A DNA stretch of 64,000 nucleotides from assembly GCA_052161625.1 (NCBI GenBank), contig CP197412.1. One strand, written 5' to 3'. Numbering within the stretch: the first letter of the stretch is position 1; each line of letters begins with the position of its first letter. Both the position numbers and the translations under genes were made by a program. This DNA comes from JBKCUI01 sp052161625. GTDB lineage: Bacteria > Planctomycetota > Planctomycetia > Pirellulales > Pirellulaceae. The notes below the pieces were generated by a model. It searched no databases. It was not told where the DNA came from and was given only the letters and a program-made list of their open reading frames with translations. Positions 50,688 to 59,812 of this stretch are shown here, in pieces.

Positions 50688-51287
50688 ATGTTGTTAGAGC
50701 TACCCTATCGCGTCGCAATCTTCACCCTTATCTGCGTCGCGATTGCTAGCATTCTCCCTGCCAAACGGGCGTCCTCGGCCAACTCGCGGGACGAGAATGC
50801 ACCGAAGGACACGACGGGATTCTCGGTTGCAATCTGGATTTGCACGCTGCTGTTGATCGGGGTCACCGCCGCTTACCTAATTGCACCAGCATGGATCGCT
50901 TGGGCTTCTCTCCCCATCCCCTCTCTCCTCCGCTGGGGCGGCTTGCTACTAGGACTCCCGTCTATCGCACTTTTCATTTGGTCCATCCGACATCTTGGAA
51001 AGAGCTTGACCGGTACGGCTGCCGTTCGATCAAACGGGGAGTTGGTCACAACGGGTCCCTACCGATGGGTCCGCCATCCCTATTACGTGGCCACCACAGG
51101 ATTGATGGCCGGCGTCTGCTTGCTCGCCGCCAATGGACTCCTCACACTCGGTTGCGCACTCCTCCTCGCATTGCTCGCCGCTAGATTGCCGCGAGAGGAA
51201 CAAGCACTGCGAGAAGCGTATGGGGAACGCTATGCAAAGTATGCTGAACAAACCGGCCGCTTCTTCCCGCGAGTCGCAAGACGTTAA
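50688..51287 (+). CDS. Isoprenylcysteine carboxyl methyltransferase-like membrane protein
   Basis: The protein has 199 residues with several membrane helices (about 7-23, 45-66, 79-98 and 140-170). NGELVTTGPYRWVRHPYYVATTG and EEQALREAYGERYAKYAEQTGRFFPR match the ICMT/PEMT-like methyltransferase family that binds S-adenosylmethionine between helices. Bacterial members methylate lipids or other hydrophobic substrates; the substrate here is unknown. It follows the small conserved gene by about 30 bp. A repeat-rich spacer lies downstream. Confidence 0.85.
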   Translation: MLLELPYRVAIFTLICVAIASILPAKRASSANSRDENAPKDTTGFSVAIWICTLLLIGVTAAYLIAPAWIAWASLPIPSLLRWGGLLLGLPSIALFIWSIRHLGKSLTGTAAVRSNGELVTTGPYRWVRHPYYVATTGLMAGVCLLAANGLLTLGCALLLALLAARLPREEQALREAYGERYAKYAEQTGRFFPRVARR

Positions 51288-51540
51288 AGGAAGGTTTCTC
51301 GCCAAGGCGGGAGGGGTTCTCGCAACGGCGCCAAGGCGCTAAAGGGAAGAGGGTTCTCGCAACGGCGCAACGGCGCAAAGGGAAGAGGAGGGACGGATGC
51401 TCTATGGTCTTCTCGTTGCGATCTTGGCGCCTTGGCGAGAGATTCCAGCCCCCCGTTACAACCTATCCGGTCTCAGACCCTTCCGATACGTTGGATAAGA
51501 ATGGTTCTCGCAACGGCGCGACGACGCAAAGGGAAGTGGG
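51288..51540. repeat. Cluster of 37-38-bp dispersed-type repeats
   Basis: Three copies begin GGTTCTCGCAACGGCGC and end AAAGGGAAG(A/T)GG: 51315-51352, 51352-51389 and 51503-51539, with variable inner triplets. A shorter related piece (TTCTCGCCAAGGCG) lies at 51295-51310 and an inverted one at 51414-51446. The repeats contain smaller internal repeats of GGCGCAA. No coding function is seen. Confidence 0.75.
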
Positions 51541-51564
51541 GACGGAGGGGGGATGATAGAGTGA

Positions 51565-52962
51565 CTAGGGTGCGGTGACCTTGGCTTCTTCGGCAGCTTT
51601 GGCCGCAGGGGGAGTTGGGCGGCGGCGGCGCTCCTCCATGGCTGGCTTCCCTTCGATGAGCTGGTTGATCTCGCCCGTTCGCTTGCGCAATGAAAAGGTA
51701 TCGTACAGCGTCCCCTTGGCCGTCCTCGCTTCGTATCGCAACTCGTCTCCATCGATGTGGATGATTTGATAAAGCTGCGTATCCTCTGCCACCCGTTTCA
51801 TCACTTGACTGGGCTGCAAGTTGTACATTTTCGGTCCGCTTACCGAGACGACATATACCGTTCCAGTTGTCGGATCGAGCTTGTTCTCCCCCGTCGCCAC
51901 ATTGGAAAGGGTCTCCGGAACATCCATCGGGGTCTCCAGCCCCGTTCGACCATAGGTGTGATCGTGTCCGGTGAGGACCAAATCGACTCGATAGGTATCG
52001 AAGATCGGCTTCCACGCTTTGCGAAGGGCCGCGTTATCGCGATCCTTGGCTGCAGAAAATATCGGGTGATGGAATGTGCAAACCACCCAACGGGATTGGT
52101 TCTTCGCCAGAACACTGTTAAGCCATTTGGATTGCTCTTCAATCTTCTCATTGCTGTTGAGACAAATGAACCGCGTGTTGCCGTATTCAAAGGTGTAGCA
52201 GCTCTCTCCCAATCCCTCAGGCCCATGGGTGGGGAGTTCAAACTGCGCCCTCCAATGATGCGATAGCCGACGCGCTCCATCCTCCTGCTTCGCCTGCTCA
52301 TGGTTCCCAGGAACCGCAACGCTCGCCATCACGGAATGAAGAAAGCTACCAGCATAAAACCATTCCCCCCACTCGGCGTCCGCTTCTGCCCTGTTGATCA
52401 AATCCCCCGCGTGGAGCATGAACTTGGCCTTCGGCGCATCGGAGTATGCCTCGCGGACCACGCGCGACCAATGCGACTTGAGATCGTTCTGCGCATCCCC
52501 GAAGTAAATGAACGAGAAGGGTGCAGGCTGAGATGGAGCCGTGGTGAATTGAAACCATTCACTCCAATTGACCCCATCGCCGACGCGATATGCGTACTTG
52601 GTATCAGGGGTGAGGTCGATGAAGTTGGCCGAGTGAAAATGGGCTTCGTTGATATCGGTTTTTAAATGCTGCGTCGTGGCTTCAACCTGCAACGCATCTT
52701 GAAGCTGAATCGGGCCGTCGGTGGCGACTGCGATTTGGGCAATTCCATGCGCTACCTCCGTGCTCGTTCTCCAAGTAACCGCTTGCGTCGTTCGCGGATC
52801 CTCTTTCCAAGTCAGCACGATGCGATCCGGGATCAAACTTGGCTTGTAAACCTCGGCCGGCTTGGCAGCGATCGGCTTGTGCTCGCCATCGTGCCCGATC
52901 GCAACCGTGGGCAGGCATAAAAGCGACACAAGCAACGAAGTTCGAAGAAGGGATCGGTTCAT
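51565..52962 (-). CDS. Purple-acid-phosphatase-like metallophosphoesterase
   Basis: The protein has 465 residues with an N-terminal signal peptide (LLRTSLLVSLLCLPTVAIG). An N-terminal fibronectin-like domain (PDRIVLTWKEDP... to VGDGVNWSEWFQF) precedes the metallophosphoesterase domain with GDAQ, HAGDLINRA, GNHE, CTFHHPIFS and GHDHTYGR, the dinuclear metal ligands of purple acid phosphatases. The C-terminus is rich in Ala/Lys/Pro. It would hydrolyse phosphoesters outside the cytoplasm, with possible use in phosphate scavenging. The gene stands alone; a cluster of dispersed repeats lies past its end. Confidence 0.92.
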   Translation of the reverse strand: MNRSLLRTSLLVSLLCLPTVAIGHDGEHKPIAAKPAEVYKPSLIPDRIVLTWKEDPRTTQAVTWRTSTEVAHGIAQIAVATDGPIQLQDALQVEATTQHLKTDINEAHFHSANFIDLTPDTKYAYRVGDGVNWSEWFQFTTAPSQPAPFSFIYFGDAQNDLKSHWSRVVREAYSDAPKAKFMLHAGDLINRAEADAEWGEWFYAGSFLHSVMASVAVPGNHEQAKQEDGARRLSHHWRAQFELPTHGPEGLGESCYTFEYGNTRFICLNSNEKIEEQSKWLNSVLAKNQSRWVVCTFHHPIFSAAKDRDNAALRKAWKPIFDTYRVDLVLTGHDHTYGRTGLETPMDVPETLSNVATGENKLDPTTGTVYVVSVSGPKMYNLQPSQVMKRVAEDTQLYQIIHIDGDELRYEARTAKGTLYDTFSLRKRTGEINQLIEGKPAMEERRRRPTPPAAKAAEEAKVTAP

Positions 52963-52997
52963 GGGAGGGGATCCTGGCGGGGAGAAAGTTGGAATAC

Positions 52998-54350
52998 CTA
53001 CGCGATCAAGTCGTCGGTCGACAATCGAAGGATGGTTTCGACCGCATGGGAAAGCTTAACCGGCTCGTCACGCCAGCTCACCTCGGTGCTGATCTTATTC
53101 ACCAAATCTTTAACTTGAACGGTCCCTCGTTCTAATTCGTCAGAACCGGCGATCAATGCGACGCGGAATCCCCGCTGATCGGCGTATTTGAGCTGCTGCG
53201 CCAGCTTCTTTCCGTCGGGATACACTTCCGCAGAATAACCGGCATTGCGGACAATGGATGCCAATCGAAAATAGTCGTTCAATCGCGTTGGATCGAACAA
53301 AGCGATAAAAACATCCGCCGCGCTGCTGTGTTTGGGGAGACGACCCAACTGCTCCAACGCTGCCAACAATCGATCTAAACCAAGCGATGCACCGATGCCA
53401 GGCAGATGCTGCTTCGTGTAAAGTCCAGCCAAGTTATCGTAGCGACCACCGCTGCAGACGCTTCCGATCGATGGTAAATCTCCAAGGGTCGTTTCGAACA
53501 CGACCCCCGTGTAGTAGTCGAGTCCGCGCGCGATCGAAACGTCGATCCGATAATGTTCGCTCGAAACACCAGCTGCCTCCAAGGCGCTAGTGAGGGCGCG
53601 AAGTCTCGCGACCCCTTCCCCGCCGAGTTCGACCCCCGACACGAGCCGATCAAGTTGACTCAGGATTTCGTCGGTCGAGCCGCGAAGCGCCGCCAACTCC
53701 AATACCGAGGTGGCTTGCTCGGAACTCAAACCCGCTTGCTCCAGCTCCTTGCGAACTTGCTCGCCACCGACCTTCTCGAATTTATCCAATGCTCTCAGAA
53801 CGGACGTCGAGGCATGTTCAAGCCCCATGGATTGGAGGAATGCTGACAGGACTTGGCGGTTGTTGATGCGGATTGCGAAGCGTTCGATGCCAATCGTTTG
53901 CATGAGTTCGTGAATCACCAAAGCCGTTTCGATATCAGCCACCACCCCTGTCGTGCCGATCGTATCGAAGTCGCATTGTACGAACTCGCGAAATCGACCT
54001 GCCTGGGGTGTCTCCCCTCGCCATACCGGAGCGATGTGGTAGCGTTTGAACGGGGTTCCCAACTGGCCGATATGCTGGGCCGCGAACCGAGCGAACGGGA
54101 CGGTCAAGTCGAATCGCATGCCAACGGCTCGACCACCGGCATCGATGAAGTGGTACATTTGGCGATCGGTCTCTTCCGATCCCTTTCCGGTCAACACCTC
54201 AAGCAGTTCGAGAGCTGGGGTATCGATCGGGACGAAACCATAGCGGCGGTAGACCGAACGAGCCGTCTCCATGAGCTTTTCCCGAGGAATCATCGACTCG
54301 GGCAAGAAATCTCGGAATCCCTTGAGGGTGCGAGGCTCGATCAACGCCAT
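52998..54350 (-). CDS. hisS: Histidyl-tRNA synthetase
   Basis: About 450 residues from ATG 54350. The frame remains open for another 160 codons upstream, but these overlap the YkgJ-type gene in a different frame and have no HisRS resemblance. MALIEPRTLKGFRDFLPESM, motif 2 VWRGETPQAGRFREFVQCDFD, the His-specific RGLDYYTGVVFE and motif 3 GIGASLGLDRLLAAL are present, followed by an anticodon-binding domain. It charges tRNA-His. Upstream, in the same direction, is the Cys-cluster protein gene with about 105 bp between. Confidence 0.96.
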   Translation of the reverse strand: MALIEPRTLKGFRDFLPESMIPREKLMETARSVYRRYGFVPIDTPALELLEVLTGKGSEETDRQMYHFIDAGGRAVGMRFDLTVPFARFAAQHIGQLGTPFKRYHIAPVWRGETPQAGRFREFVQCDFDTIGTTGVVADIETALVIHELMQTIGIERFAIRINNRQVLSAFLQSMGLEHASTSVLRALDKFEKVGGEQVRKELEQAGLSSEQATSVLELAALRGSTDEILSQLDRLVSGVELGGEGVARLRALTSALEAAGVSSEHYRIDVSIARGLDYYTGVVFETTLGDLPSIGSVCSGGRYDNLAGLYTKQHLPGIGASLGLDRLLAALEQLGRLPKHSSAADVFIALFDPTRLNDYFRLASIVRNAGYSAEVYPDGKKLAQQLKYADQRGFRVALIAGSDELERGTVQVKDLVNKISTEVSWRDEPVKLSHAVETILRLSTDDLIA

Positions 54351-54454
54351 GGCCAGTTCTTTCAAAATGTGTCGCGGCAAAGAAAGCTTGCATGCTACCG
54401 CGACCGTTCGGATTGAACAACGCAAACTCGGAACAAGAGGTGGAACCTCCGAGC

Positions 54455-54937
54455 CTAGGACAAGATCGCGAGCGGGTTGGGCTCGGGGGATCGGAGAGCG
54501 CTCAAGTCGCTGGAGTGGAACCTGGCTTCCATGTATTCGGCTACTTGCTCGGCCGTCTCGAAATACATCTCGTAAACGGCGTCCTCGTCGAACTCGCAAT
54601 TGTCGGTCGAGTAGTCTCGGCAGATTTGGGGACGGGTTTCGTAAATGCCGCAGCGGTGATCCGCCTGCAGATGTTTGCAATCGGTGTGAACCAACAGGTA
54701 CCACGTTTCGTCCTCGATGAAGACCGAGGCGCGGTCGTGCAGCAGATACCAACGGATGAAATCCAAATCCTGCTCCGTGGTGGGGGTATCGATCGGCATC
54801 GCAAAGTAGCGGCAGCACTTCGCTGTGCAGTAGGCGCACAGGACTTCGCTCGACGGCACATCCTCGCGCTTCGGTTTGCGGCCATCGATCGTTTTGGCGG
54901 GCAGAAGCTGCAAAGGTGCAAGGGTTGCGGTACTCAT
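54455..54937 (-). CDS. YkgJ-family Cys-cluster protein
   Basis: The protein has 160 residues. Eight cysteines at 34, 37, 41, 42, 87, 96, 106 and 114 form the CxxC...CC...CxxxxxxxxC...C pattern of the YkgJ/UPF0153 family, which is thought to bind zinc or an iron-sulfur cluster. VLCAYCTAKCCRYF and DCKHLQADHRCGIYETRPQICRDY are the core motifs. There is no signal peptide. Function in the family is unknown. It is upstream of hisS in the same direction and downstream of the HtrA-like gene. Confidence 0.88.
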   Translation of the reverse strand: MSTATLAPLQLLPAKTIDGRKPKREDVPSSEVLCAYCTAKCCRYFAMPIDTPTTEQDLDFIRWYLLHDRASVFIEDETWYLLVHTDCKHLQADHRCGIYETRPQICRDYSTDNCEFDEDAVYEMYFETAEQVAEYMEARFHSSDLSALRSPEPNPLAILS

Positions 54938-55080
54938 CGCATGGAAGTCTTCAAAGAGTTGTCGTGGAAGTCAGCTCCCTGTATCGCGCTGGCGATCGTA
55001 GGGGAGACGTAGTCTGCACCAATCCTGCACAGGTAGCAAGCGATTTCAGCAAAATCATCTTCGCCCGAGCGCCTAGCTCG

Positions 55081-56343
55081 CTAGTTGGACTCGTGCCCGC
55101 CCAAGGTGATCGGAATCTGGACCGTCTCTCCTCCTCGCACCACCGACAAGACGACTTGGTCCCCCGGACGCTTCGATTCGATCACGCCGAGCAAGTCATC
55201 GGACCGCTTCACTTTTTGGCCATCGATGCCGACGATCAAGTCGGATTGGCTGTGATCGACAATCTCCTGCTCGACCTGAAGGAGCCCAACCCGATTCTTG
55301 CGACGGGCTAATTTGGAACCGCGAATTCCAGCCCGTTCGGCAGGGCCATTAGGTGTCACATTCACCACCAGCAAACCGCGATCGGTCTCGAAGACTTGCA
55401 AGACTCCGATCGTTGGTCGAATGACCTTACCATGTGTCAACAACTGCGATACCACCCGTTTGATCGTATTGATGGGGATCGCGAAACCGATGCCCGCATT
55501 GTCGCCGCTGCGCGTCGCAATGGCGGTGTTCATTCCGATCAGCTCCGCCCGCGAATTGAGCAAAGGTCCTCCCGAGTTCCCTTGGTTCAATGCCGCGTCG
55601 ATCTGAATGATCGAATGAATCTGCCGCTTGGTCTTTGACCGAATCTGACGATTGAGACTGGAAATAATCCCCGTCGTCATCGTCCGCTCCAGTCCAAATG
55701 GATTGCCGATCGCGACGACATGCTGCCCGACGCGGAGATTGCTGGAATCCCCCCAAGGAACCGGGAAGAGAGCCGACTCGGGTGCACTGATTTGTAACAC
55801 AGCGATGTCGTTGTCGGCGTCTTGCCCGACTAAACTGGCTGGGTAAGCATCCCCATTGAAGAGGGTTACGGTCACTTTTTGCGAACCGCTGATGACGTGG
55901 TAGTTGGTCAAAATAAGGCCTTGCTTATCCATCACCACTCCGCTGCCGTTTCCCTCGACCTCCATGCTCACCAGCATGCTCTCGGGGCGAAGGGTGGTGG
56001 TCGAAATATTCACCACGCTCCGATTGGCCCGATCGTAGACCGAAACATTCAATGCCTCCTCGGCGGTCATCGCATAAAAGCCGTCTCCCATATCGATGCC
56101 GATCGGCAGGGGGCCTGCCACAGGGACTGGCACGGTCGAGGGCGTCGAGGGGGGGATTGAGGCCGCCGAGGGCTCGACGCTCGGAATTGCCCCACCGCCC
56201 AAAATCGCCCCGCCGTGGAAAACGGGAGGCTGCCCTGTGGCCGATGGAAATCGCAACGCGCCGTGCAAGGTGACACCGGCAATCACTCCGAAACCGACCA
56301 ACCCGAACGCAACCAACGCTTTGCGAATCATGCGATACACCAT
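55081..56343 (-). CDS. HtrA/DegP-like serine protease with one PDZ domain
   Basis: About 420 residues from ATG 56343; ATG 56331 is also possible, and the frame is open further upstream. An N-terminal signal anchor (ALVAFGLVGFGVIAGVTL) is followed by a Pro/Ala-rich linker. The protease has His149 (TNYHV), Asp179 (DNDIAVLQ) and Ser257 (GNSGGPL). The C-terminal PDZ domain is preceded by GLLVVNVTPNGPAERAGIRG. It probably acts in the periplasm on misfolded or signalling proteins. It is divergent from gltX, with a short spacer. Confidence 0.93.
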   Translation of the reverse strand: MVYRMIRKALVAFGLVGFGVIAGVTLHGALRFPSATGQPPVFHGGAILGGGAIPSVEPSAASIPPSTPSTVPVPVAGPLPIGIDMGDGFYAMTAEEALNVSVYDRANRSVVNISTTTLRPESMLVSMEVEGNGSGVVMDKQGLILTNYHVISGSQKVTVTLFNGDAYPASLVGQDADNDIAVLQISAPESALFPVPWGDSSNLRVGQHVVAIGNPFGLERTMTTGIISSLNRQIRSKTKRQIHSIIQIDAALNQGNSGGPLLNSRAELIGMNTAIATRSGDNAGIGFAIPINTIKRVVSQLLTHGKVIRPTIGVLQVFETDRGLLVVNVTPNGPAERAGIRGSKLARRKNRVGLLQVEQEIVDHSQSDLIVGIDGQKVKRSDDLLGVIESKRPGDQVVLSVVRGGETVQIPITLGGHESN

Positions 56344-56518
56344 CCCTGGGAAATAGTCTCCGTTCGTGCAGCAGCAGCACTCGAAGGAATCTAATCCCTT
56401 TGGTATCACATTACAACATCGGTGAGAGCCCTCTCCCAATCCGTAACATCCACGCTAGCTATTGCTCGCCCCCGATCGCTTGTTCATCTTGCTTGACACA
56501 CAAAGTCGATTGCCATCC

Positions 56519-58078
56519 ATGACTGTACGAACTCGATTTGCCCCCAGCCCCACCGGATACTTGCACATCGGCGGAGTGCGCACCGCTCTGTTCAATTATT
56601 TGCTAGCCAAACAGGCGGGTGGGCAATTTCTACTTCGCATCGACGACACGGATCAAAACCGAAACGTGCAAGCGGCGTTGCATCCGATTTTGGACGGGTT
56701 CAAATGGCTGGGCTTGAACTGGGATGAAGGTCCCGAGGTGGGAGGGCCATTCGCTCCCTACTTCCAGTCGGAGCGGTCGAGCCGATACGAAGCAGCGGTC
56801 GAGAAGTTGCTCGCATCGGGTGCCGCTTACTACGACTTCGCAACTCCGGAGGAACTGGCAGCCCAGCGATCGGCCGCCGAGTCGAGCGGCAAATCATTCC
56901 TCTACGACCGAGCGTTCATGGGGGATACTCCTGAAAAGATCGAACAGTTTCGTTCGGAAGGTCGCGAAGCAGTTGTCCGGCTCAAAATGCCTCGCGAAGG
57001 TCATTGCCAGTTCCATGATTTGATTCGAGGGGATTGCTCGGTCGCATGGAGCGATGAACAGGATCACGTGATCCAGCGCGCCGACGGGACTTGCCTGTAC
57101 CACCTAGCCAACGTTGTCGACGATTTCGATTTTCAAATCACCCACGTGGTTCGAGCGGTCGAGCATTTGCCCAACACGCCCCGCCAGATCTTCATCGCCC
57201 AGTCCCTCGGTTATCCCCTGCCAATCTATGCCCACCTTCCCTATGTCGCCGAGCCCGGGGGCACGGCCAAACTGAGCAAGCGGAAGCTGGATAAATACCT
57301 TAAGCAAAAAGATTTCGCCGCTCTCAATCAGTTAGGGGCGACGATCGCGGAGCGCGCAAAACTCCATGTTGCACCCGAGACCTTCAATCCTGTCGTGGTC
57401 GACTTCTATCGCGAAACAGGTTTTCTTCCCGAAGCGGTTCTCAATTACTTGTTGCTGCTCGGCTGGTCTCTCGATGACAGCACCGAACATTTTTCGCTCG
57501 CCGATGCGGTCCAACACTTCTCCTTGGGGCGAGTCAACAAGGCACCTGCATCGTTTGACCCGCAAAAGCTGGTCGCATTCCAAACCCGTTGGATGAACCA
57601 GCTCGATACGAAGAAAAAGGTCGCGAGGGTATTGCCTTATCTACAGAAAGCGGGCTGGGTTCCAACCCCTCCCCCATGCGACATTGCAGAATTCCTTACG
57701 CAGGTCGTCACCGCTGCAGGGGATCGAATCAAAGTGGCAGGGGATATCCTTCAATTCGACGAACTGTTCACTCCGGACGATGCATTTCCGATCGACTCCG
57801 ATGCCATGGCAAAGAAGCTCAAGGGTGACGCCGCCGTGGTAGAGGCTGTACAAGGTTTCTGCGACGTCATTCGCGGAGCCGCGAGCACCCTCCAATCCGA
57901 CTTCGAACCGACCTTGAAGGCCTACGTCGAGGGGCGTGGTATCAAGCTCGGGAATTTCATGGCAGGCCTTCGAATTGCCCTGACCGGTAAGACATCGGGC
58001 CTCACCCTCTTCGATTACTTGAGCCTCTTCGGGAAAGAGCGCTCGATCGCAAGAATCGAACGGACGTTGAGCCTGTAA
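56519..58078 (+). CDS. gltX: Glutamyl-tRNA synthetase
   Basis: About 519 residues from ATG 56519. The class I HIGH signature is APSPTGYLHIGG (8-19) and the KMSKS-type loop is KLSKR (251-255). ALFNYLLAKQAGGQFLLRIDDTDQNR, DLIRGDCSVAW and an anticodon-binding C-terminal half complete the enzyme. It attaches glutamate to tRNA-Glu, and probably also to tRNA-Gln for later amidation if no GlnRS exists (not decidable here). The gene is divergent from the htrA-like gene; the next gene is convergent, ending 12 bp past the gltX stop. Confidence 0.97.
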   Translation: MTVRTRFAPSPTGYLHIGGVRTALFNYLLAKQAGGQFLLRIDDTDQNRNVQAALHPILDGFKWLGLNWDEGPEVGGPFAPYFQSERSSRYEAAVEKLLASGAAYYDFATPEELAAQRSAAESSGKSFLYDRAFMGDTPEKIEQFRSEGREAVVRLKMPREGHCQFHDLIRGDCSVAWSDEQDHVIQRADGTCLYHLANVVDDFDFQITHVVRAVEHLPNTPRQIFIAQSLGYPLPIYAHLPYVAEPGGTAKLSKRKLDKYLKQKDFAALNQLGATIAERAKLHVAPETFNPVVVDFYRETGFLPEAVLNYLLLLGWSLDDSTEHFSLADAVQHFSLGRVNKAPASFDPQKLVAFQTRWMNQLDTKKKVARVLPYLQKAGWVPTPPPCDIAEFLTQVVTAAGDRIKVAGDILQFDELFTPDDAFPIDSDAMAKKLKGDAAVVEAVQGFCDVIRGAASTLQSDFEPTLKAYVEGRGIKLGNFMAGLRIALTGKTSGLTLFDYLSLFGKERSIARIERTLSL

Positions 58079-58089
58079 TCCTCACGAAC

Positions 58090-59520
58090 TTAGTATGCCA
58101 GTCCAGCGCGTATCACAATGCTGTTTTCCAGTTCAAGATTGCTGGCGGGTCGGTAGCGATAGATCAGTTCTCGATCGAACGCGTATCCCATTTCGACGAA
58201 GCCCAATCGGAAGCCTTGCCGGATTTGATCCGATCGACCGAACTCCAGACCGAGCATGACGCGAATGTCGTTGATATCGATTTCGTCGTTGGCACCATCG
58301 GTGTGTTCGATCGTCCAAGTCCCACCGCCATAGTAGCCGGTGAGGTACCACCATATATCGGTATTGCCAACGGTGGACACGTAATGCGAAAGCTTCGGTT
58401 CTGGAAAGAAGATATCGAAACGAGAGTCGGGGTTGGGAGCCCAGAGGACTCCCAGTGCGGGCAACAGTTTGATTTTGTTTCGATCGAGATAAAAAACCCC
58501 GGCCTTGGCCGTCGCGTTTGGAGTCAATCGCAATCGCCCGAGCGCCTTGCCCATAACTCGGATGCTGTCAGAGCTCACCGACTCGAAGTCGGAAAAGACC
58601 CCCACGCGGACCCCGAGCTCCATCCCGAGCGTTTGCAGGGGATTCGTATCCCAACCTGCATCGAGAAACCCACTAAAGGCCTTGCTCGGCAGATCGCTAC
58701 CCGGAACACTCGGCCCGTCCCAAAGGTGATGCGAGTAGGAGGGGATGATGTAGAGGGAGCGCGTGCTGTTTAAGAAATTGGGGATCCCGAACACCAGGGA
58801 CACATCGGTGTCGTTGCTTTCGATCGAATTCGCATCGTTGTTGCTGAACCCGTTGGTTCCGCTGAGCCAAGTGTGACGGAAGCGAGCCCCTTGAAAGAGC
58901 CGCACGACTTGGTTCGAACCATAGTTCACGTTGGAGGAGGTGTTGTTCCAGAAATTGTTCCACCATCCTGAACTTTGCGGTGCACCGAACGGGCTATTGA
59001 AGTTCCAGTTGGTATTGAGGGGAGGGTTATTGGTTCCGGGAAACAGCACGTTGGGAGTGGTGTTGGGGTAGATATTCGACGGGTAACCGTTCGGGTAGAC
59101 GCCAGGGTTGGCCCCCCACGGGTTCGTCGTCGGTAATCCAGCGCCGGACGTCGGGTTCGGGTAATTGGGATAAACACCTGGGTTAGCAGGTCCCAGCGGA
59201 ATGACCGGAGCGGAGGTGTTCCAATTGAAAAGATTTCCCAGGTTCCAGTTCGGCGCGTTGGAGAACATCGGCTGCGAGCTGGGGCGAAAATAGGGATCGA
59301 AACCGGTCGTTGGGGTGGAGGGAAGGACGCTGGTCGGGTATCCGCCAGTCGTGGGAGTCCCCCAGGTAGACGCCGTCGGCGGGGGGTAACCACCCGTCGA
59401 AGGGAGGGGGTAGGTGTTGTTGGGAAGCTGAACACGGGTTTGCGCAGCGGCCTTCGGGACCCCCGGGGAAACACCGAGAATCGCAGCAATCGCGAGGATA
59501 GGAAGGTACCGAGAAACCAC
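58090..59520 (-). CDS. Outer-membrane beta-barrel protein with Pro/Asn/Tyr-rich N-terminal region
   Basis: At least 476 residues from GTG 59520, which begins a good signal peptide (VVSRYLPILAIAAILGVSPGVPKAAAQ); longer forms up to TTG 59727 are possible and the start is not settled. After the signal, about 180 residues are rich in Pro, Gly, Asn, Thr and Tyr with loose repeats of GVYPN and YPN. The C-terminal about 280 residues alternate hydrophobic and polar residues and end in RYRPASNLELENSIVIRAGLAY, typical of outer-membrane barrels; the family may be DUF6268-like. Function unknown. It is convergent with gltX and divergent from the DUF1598 gene. Confidence 0.75.
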   Translation of the reverse strand: MVSRYLPILAIAAILGVSPGVPKAAAQTRVQLPNNTYPLPSTGGYPPPTASTWGTPTTGGYPTSVLPSTPTTGFDPYFRPSSQPMFSNAPNWNLGNLFNWNTSAPVIPLGPANPGVYPNYPNPTSGAGLPTTNPWGANPGVYPNGYPSNIYPNTTPNVLFPGTNNPPLNTNWNFNSPFGAPQSSGWWNNFWNNTSSNVNYGSNQVVRLFQGARFRHTWLSGTNGFSNNDANSIESNDTDVSLVFGIPNFLNSTRSLYIIPSYSHHLWDGPSVPGSDLPSKAFSGFLDAGWDTNPLQTLGMELGVRVGVFSDFESVSSDSIRVMGKALGRLRLTPNATAKAGVFYLDRNKIKLLPALGVLWAPNPDSRFDIFFPEPKLSHYVSTVGNTDIWWYLTGYYGGGTWTIEHTDGANDEIDINDIRVMLGLEFGRSDQIRQGFRLGFVEMGYAFDRELIYRYRPASNLELENSIVIRAGLAY

Positions 59521-59812
59521 GCTTGAGCCAGTGCTGGCAAAGGAACTAGGACGGTCCGAACCGCTGGCACCGCACCAACGCGTGCAGACGCCGAATGGAC
59601 GGAATAACGTTTTTTGTGATTTCCGGTCAAGAAAGCTTGAGGAATTCCGGCGATAATCCCGGAAAAAGCTATAGAGAATTGTCGAGAGCCGTTTCCAGCA
59701 AATTCTTGCGGACCCGCTGATTGGCAACTATTCTTGAGGAGTGAGGGCTTCCAGTCGCCGGAGGTCCGCTTCCTCCTTTTCGACGAATCGCACATCCACA
59801 GGGCTGCTCGGC

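Noticed and set aside
54351..54839. N-terminal extension of hisS
   Set aside because: It overlaps the YkgJ-type gene in another frame and is Arg/Leu/Pro-rich as expected from a shadow; HisRS family starts at MALIEPRTLKG.
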